In this document: piece by piece, positions 34,068 through 35,586 of the stretch
How positions within the stretch are numbered: the stretch's first letter is position 1
How the letters are laid out: each line of letters opens with the position of its first letter
NCBI RefSeq assembly: GCF_014357575.1
Contig: NZ_JACONW010000050.1
Coordinates: 1 to 35,586 of the forward strand
Source: Pseudomonas folii
GTDB lineage: Bacteria > Pseudomonadota > Gammaproteobacteria > Pseudomonadales > Pseudomonadaceae
Reading direction: 5' to 3'
Length of the DNA: 35,586 nt
Program-made: the position numbers and the translations under genes
The notes under the pieces: model-generated
What the model was told of the DNA's origin: nothing
Databases searched by the model: none
What the model saw: only the letters and a program-made list of their open reading frames with translations

Positions 34068-34976
34068 ATGACACGACGGGCATTTTTGATTTTGCATGGC
34101 AAGCAGGCACTCAACGAAGAAGTACGTGAAGCCGTGACCCGAAAGCGTGGCGAGGGCTGGGAACTCGACGTCCGTCTGACGTGGGAGGGCGGCGATGCTC
34201 AACGGCTTGTCAGTGAGGCGCTGGCAGCAGGGCATACGCAAATTATTGCGGGCGGCGGTGATGGAACCCTGCGCGACGTCACCGAAGCGCTGGCCAATGC
34301 TGACACCGACGCTGAGCTGACCATTATGCCGCTGGGCACTGCCAATGACTTCGCCCGGGCTGCCGGTGTTCCGCTGGAGCCGGATGCTGCACTCGATCTG
34401 CTGGACGTGCCTGCCCGCCCGGTGGACCTGGGTGAGGTGAACGGCAAGGTGTTTTTGAACATGGCTACCGGCGGCTTTGGCAGCCAGGTGACAGCTAATA
34501 CGTCTGAAGATTTGAAAAAGGTGTTGGGTGGCGCGGCTTACCTTTTCACCGGCCTGACGCGGTTCAGCGAGCTGAGCTCTGCCTATGGGGAGTTGAGCGG
34601 ACCTGATTTCCACTGGAGCGGCGACTTGCTCGCGCTGGGCATCGGTAACGGGCGTCAGGCGGGCGGCGGGCATGTGTTGTGTCCATCGGCGCTGGTCGAT
34701 GACGGTTTGCTGGACATCAGTATTCTGCCAGCGCCTCAGGAAGTGGTTGGCACGCTCAGAAGTTTGCTGGAAGGCGGATTGGGTATCGACAATATGTTCA
34801 TCCGCGCGCGGCTGCCATGGGTCGAACTCAAGTCGGCGCAGGGGCTGGACATCAATCTGGATGGTGAGCCACTGTCCGGGGAGAACCTGCGTTTCTCGGC
34901 GCGGCAGGCGGCTTTGAAGGTTCACTTGCCAGTGGGGTCTGAGTTGTTTGGGCAGGTGCCTCGGGTGTCTGCTTAA
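34068..34976 (+). CDS. yegS: YegS-like lipid kinase (DAG-kinase catalytic family)
   Basis: The ATG at 34068 is chosen because GGGGAG lies just upstream and the product then begins MTRRAFLILHGKQALNEEVR; upstream GTG and ATG codons lack a ribosome site. The 302-aa length matches E. coli YegS (about 299). Diagnostic motifs are the nucleotide-binding GGGDGTLRDV (62-71) and PLGTANDFAR (88-97). Later come NMATGGFGSQV, GNGRQAGGGHVLCPSALVDD and the LDINLDGEPL stretch near the end. The enzyme phosphorylates a lipid such as phosphatidylglycerol or diacylglycerol, Mg-dependent, at the inner membrane; the physiological substrate is uncertain. It is divergent from psl and shows no operon partner. Confidence 0.93.
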   Translation: MTRRAFLILHGKQALNEEVREAVTRKRGEGWELDVRLTWEGGDAQRLVSEALAAGHTQIIAGGGDGTLRDVTEALANADTDAELTIMPLGTANDFARAAGVPLEPDAALDLLDVPARPVDLGEVNGKVFLNMATGGFGSQVTANTSEDLKKVLGGAAYLFTGLTRFSELSSAYGELSGPDFHWSGDLLALGIGNGRQAGGGHVLCPSALVDDGLLDISILPAPQEVVGTLRSLLEGGLGIDNMFIRARLPWVELKSAQGLDINLDGEPLSGENLRFSARQAALKVHLPVGSELFGQVPRVSA

Positions 34977-35020
34977 GTATTGTTTGTGTACATATCCGTT
35001 TTGTAGTGATGGCTGATATT

Positions 35021-35291
35021 GGTTGCGCTTTTACAGCGCGTCACTTTTGAACATCCGGAAGCCGGCCCAGACAAAAGTAACCAAAACGCTCATGCCCCAC
35101 CACTTGGTGCCTCGCCTGGGCTCGGCATGCCCGTAATCCGACATTGCTGCGTGGGGCCGCCGCCACCGGCCATCCATGGCCTGAGGCGGCTAAACCGGCA
35201 TCCCTGCCGCCCCTTCCTTTAACAAGAGCCCCCACGCAGCAATATCGAATTCCGGCCGGCGTGGTTTAACGGGGCGCTTAAGATCAAAATC
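35021..35291. repeat. Long non-coding Pseudomonas intergenic repeat, copy 1
   Basis: The stretch from the GCGC-TTTTACA-GCGC hairpin (35025-35039) through CCGGCCCAGACAAAAGTAAC to GGTTTAACGGGGCGCTTAAG resembles a repeat of a few hundred bases that I recall from intergenic regions of many Pseudomonas genomes. Its last 40 bases (35252-35291) recur in inverted orientation at 35528-35566. Short frames across it (35019-35222, 35041-35235) are probably spurious. Confidence 0.65.
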
Positions 35292-35310
35292 TAAAGCAGA
35301 TCTAAAGCAG
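35289..35310. repeat. 11-bp tandem direct repeat
   Basis: ATCTAAAGCAG occurs twice in a row just after copy 1 of the long repeat. Confidence 0.8.
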
Positions 35311-35333
35311 ATCCTGGATACACGCGGTTTTTT

Positions 35334-35420
35334 GTGGGAGCGGTGCTTGCCCGCGATAAGAGCACCGCGGTGTATCCTTCAGACCGCGTCGCCTTTATCG
35401 CGGGCAAGCACCGCTCCCAC
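35334..35420. repeat. REP pair (26-bp perfect arms)
   Basis: The arm 35334-35359 (GTGGGAGCGGTGCTTGCCCG, then CGATAA) and the arm 35395-35420 are exact reverse complements with a 35-bp spacer. It lies between the two inverted ends of the long intergenic repeat. Confidence 0.92.
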
Positions 35421-35527
35421 ATGAACCGAGTTTGCTGCGCGACAGCGTTGTGTCAGGCGCGTAGGGCGTGCTCCAGAAGGTCGGTAAATTTACACAATCA
35501 GGTCGGCTGTCAGGCCGCCACGCTGTT

Positions 35528-35586
35528 GATTTTGATCTGAGGCGCCCCGTCAAACCACGCTGGCCGAACGCAGATTCTGAAGCGTG
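35528..35586. repeat. Long intergenic repeat, copy 2 (inverted, cut by window end)
   Basis: GATTTTGATCTGAGGCGCCC followed by CGTCAAACCACGCTGGCCG is the inverted counterpart of the end of copy 1 (35252-35291) with a few differences. It probably continues past the window. Confidence 0.7.

Noticed and set aside
34050..34925. 291-aa open frame on the minus strand
   Set aside because: It is antisense to the YegS-like gene, which carries GGDGT and the other family motifs.
35019..35235. Two short frames on opposite strands
   Set aside because: Both lie in the long intergenic repeat. Such frames are often annotated as hypotheticals, but the repeat itself explains them.
1..35586. Mobile genetic element or CRISPR
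   Set aside because: No transposase, integrase, phage gene, tRNA or regularly spaced repeat array was seen; the repeats are REP doublets and one long intergenic repeat family.

Overview
The window looks like a chromosomal segment of a fluorescent-group Pseudomonas. The reasons are the GC-rich coding style, the many Pseudomonas-type REP palindromes with GCTTGCCCGCGA cores between genes, a psl-like exopolysaccharide operon and a VasX-type type VI secretion (T6SS) effector module. I see no transposase, integrase, tRNA, rRNA or CRISPR array.

Region 1 (1-7608) is accessory in character. It holds a 50-residue charged protein on the minus strand, a secreted DKNYY-repeat-like protein, and a tightly overlapping three-gene module: a DUF4123 chaperone, a 1134-aa VasX-like putative pore-forming T6SS effector, and a two-TM DUF6708-like protein that is the likely immunity or accessory partner. 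No vgrG, hcp or PAAR gene is in view.

Region 2 (7627-18954) is an amide/urea uptake and formamide-use island. On the minus strand lie a LuxR/FixJ-type response regulator and, upstream and overlapping it, a 1133-aa hybrid histidine kinase whose N-terminus is an NCS1-type nucleobase/allantoin transporter, joined by an eight-cysteine patch to the kinase and receiver. Divergently, on the plus strand, are a complete UrtA-E-like ABC transporter, an FmdA formamidase and an FmdB zinc-ribbon protein. The divergent control region carries two 16-bp inverted repeats of 7-2-7 layout, 22 bp apart, which are plausible binding sites for the neighbouring regulator. The proposed logic is that the transporter-kinase senses a nitrogenous compound, the regulator activates the operon, the ABC system imports short amides or urea, and FmdA releases ammonia and formate.

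Region 3 (19257-33584, all minus strand) is a psl-like exopolysaccharide operon in the order pslA, B, D, E, F, G, H, I, J, a hexapeptide acyltransferase gene, and pslK. Most junctions overlap or nearly touch, so it is probably one transcript. pslC is absent from its usual place between pslB and pslD (145 bp there instead), and a soluble left-handed-beta-helix acyltransferase sits between J and K. A good match to the FleQ-box consensus lies about 70 bp upstream of pslA.

Region 4 (33585-35586) holds the psl/yegS divergent region, a YegS-like lipid kinase, and a repeat-rich end. That end has a long non-coding Pseudomonas repeat, a perfect 26-bp REP pair, and the start of an inverted copy of the long repeat running off the window.
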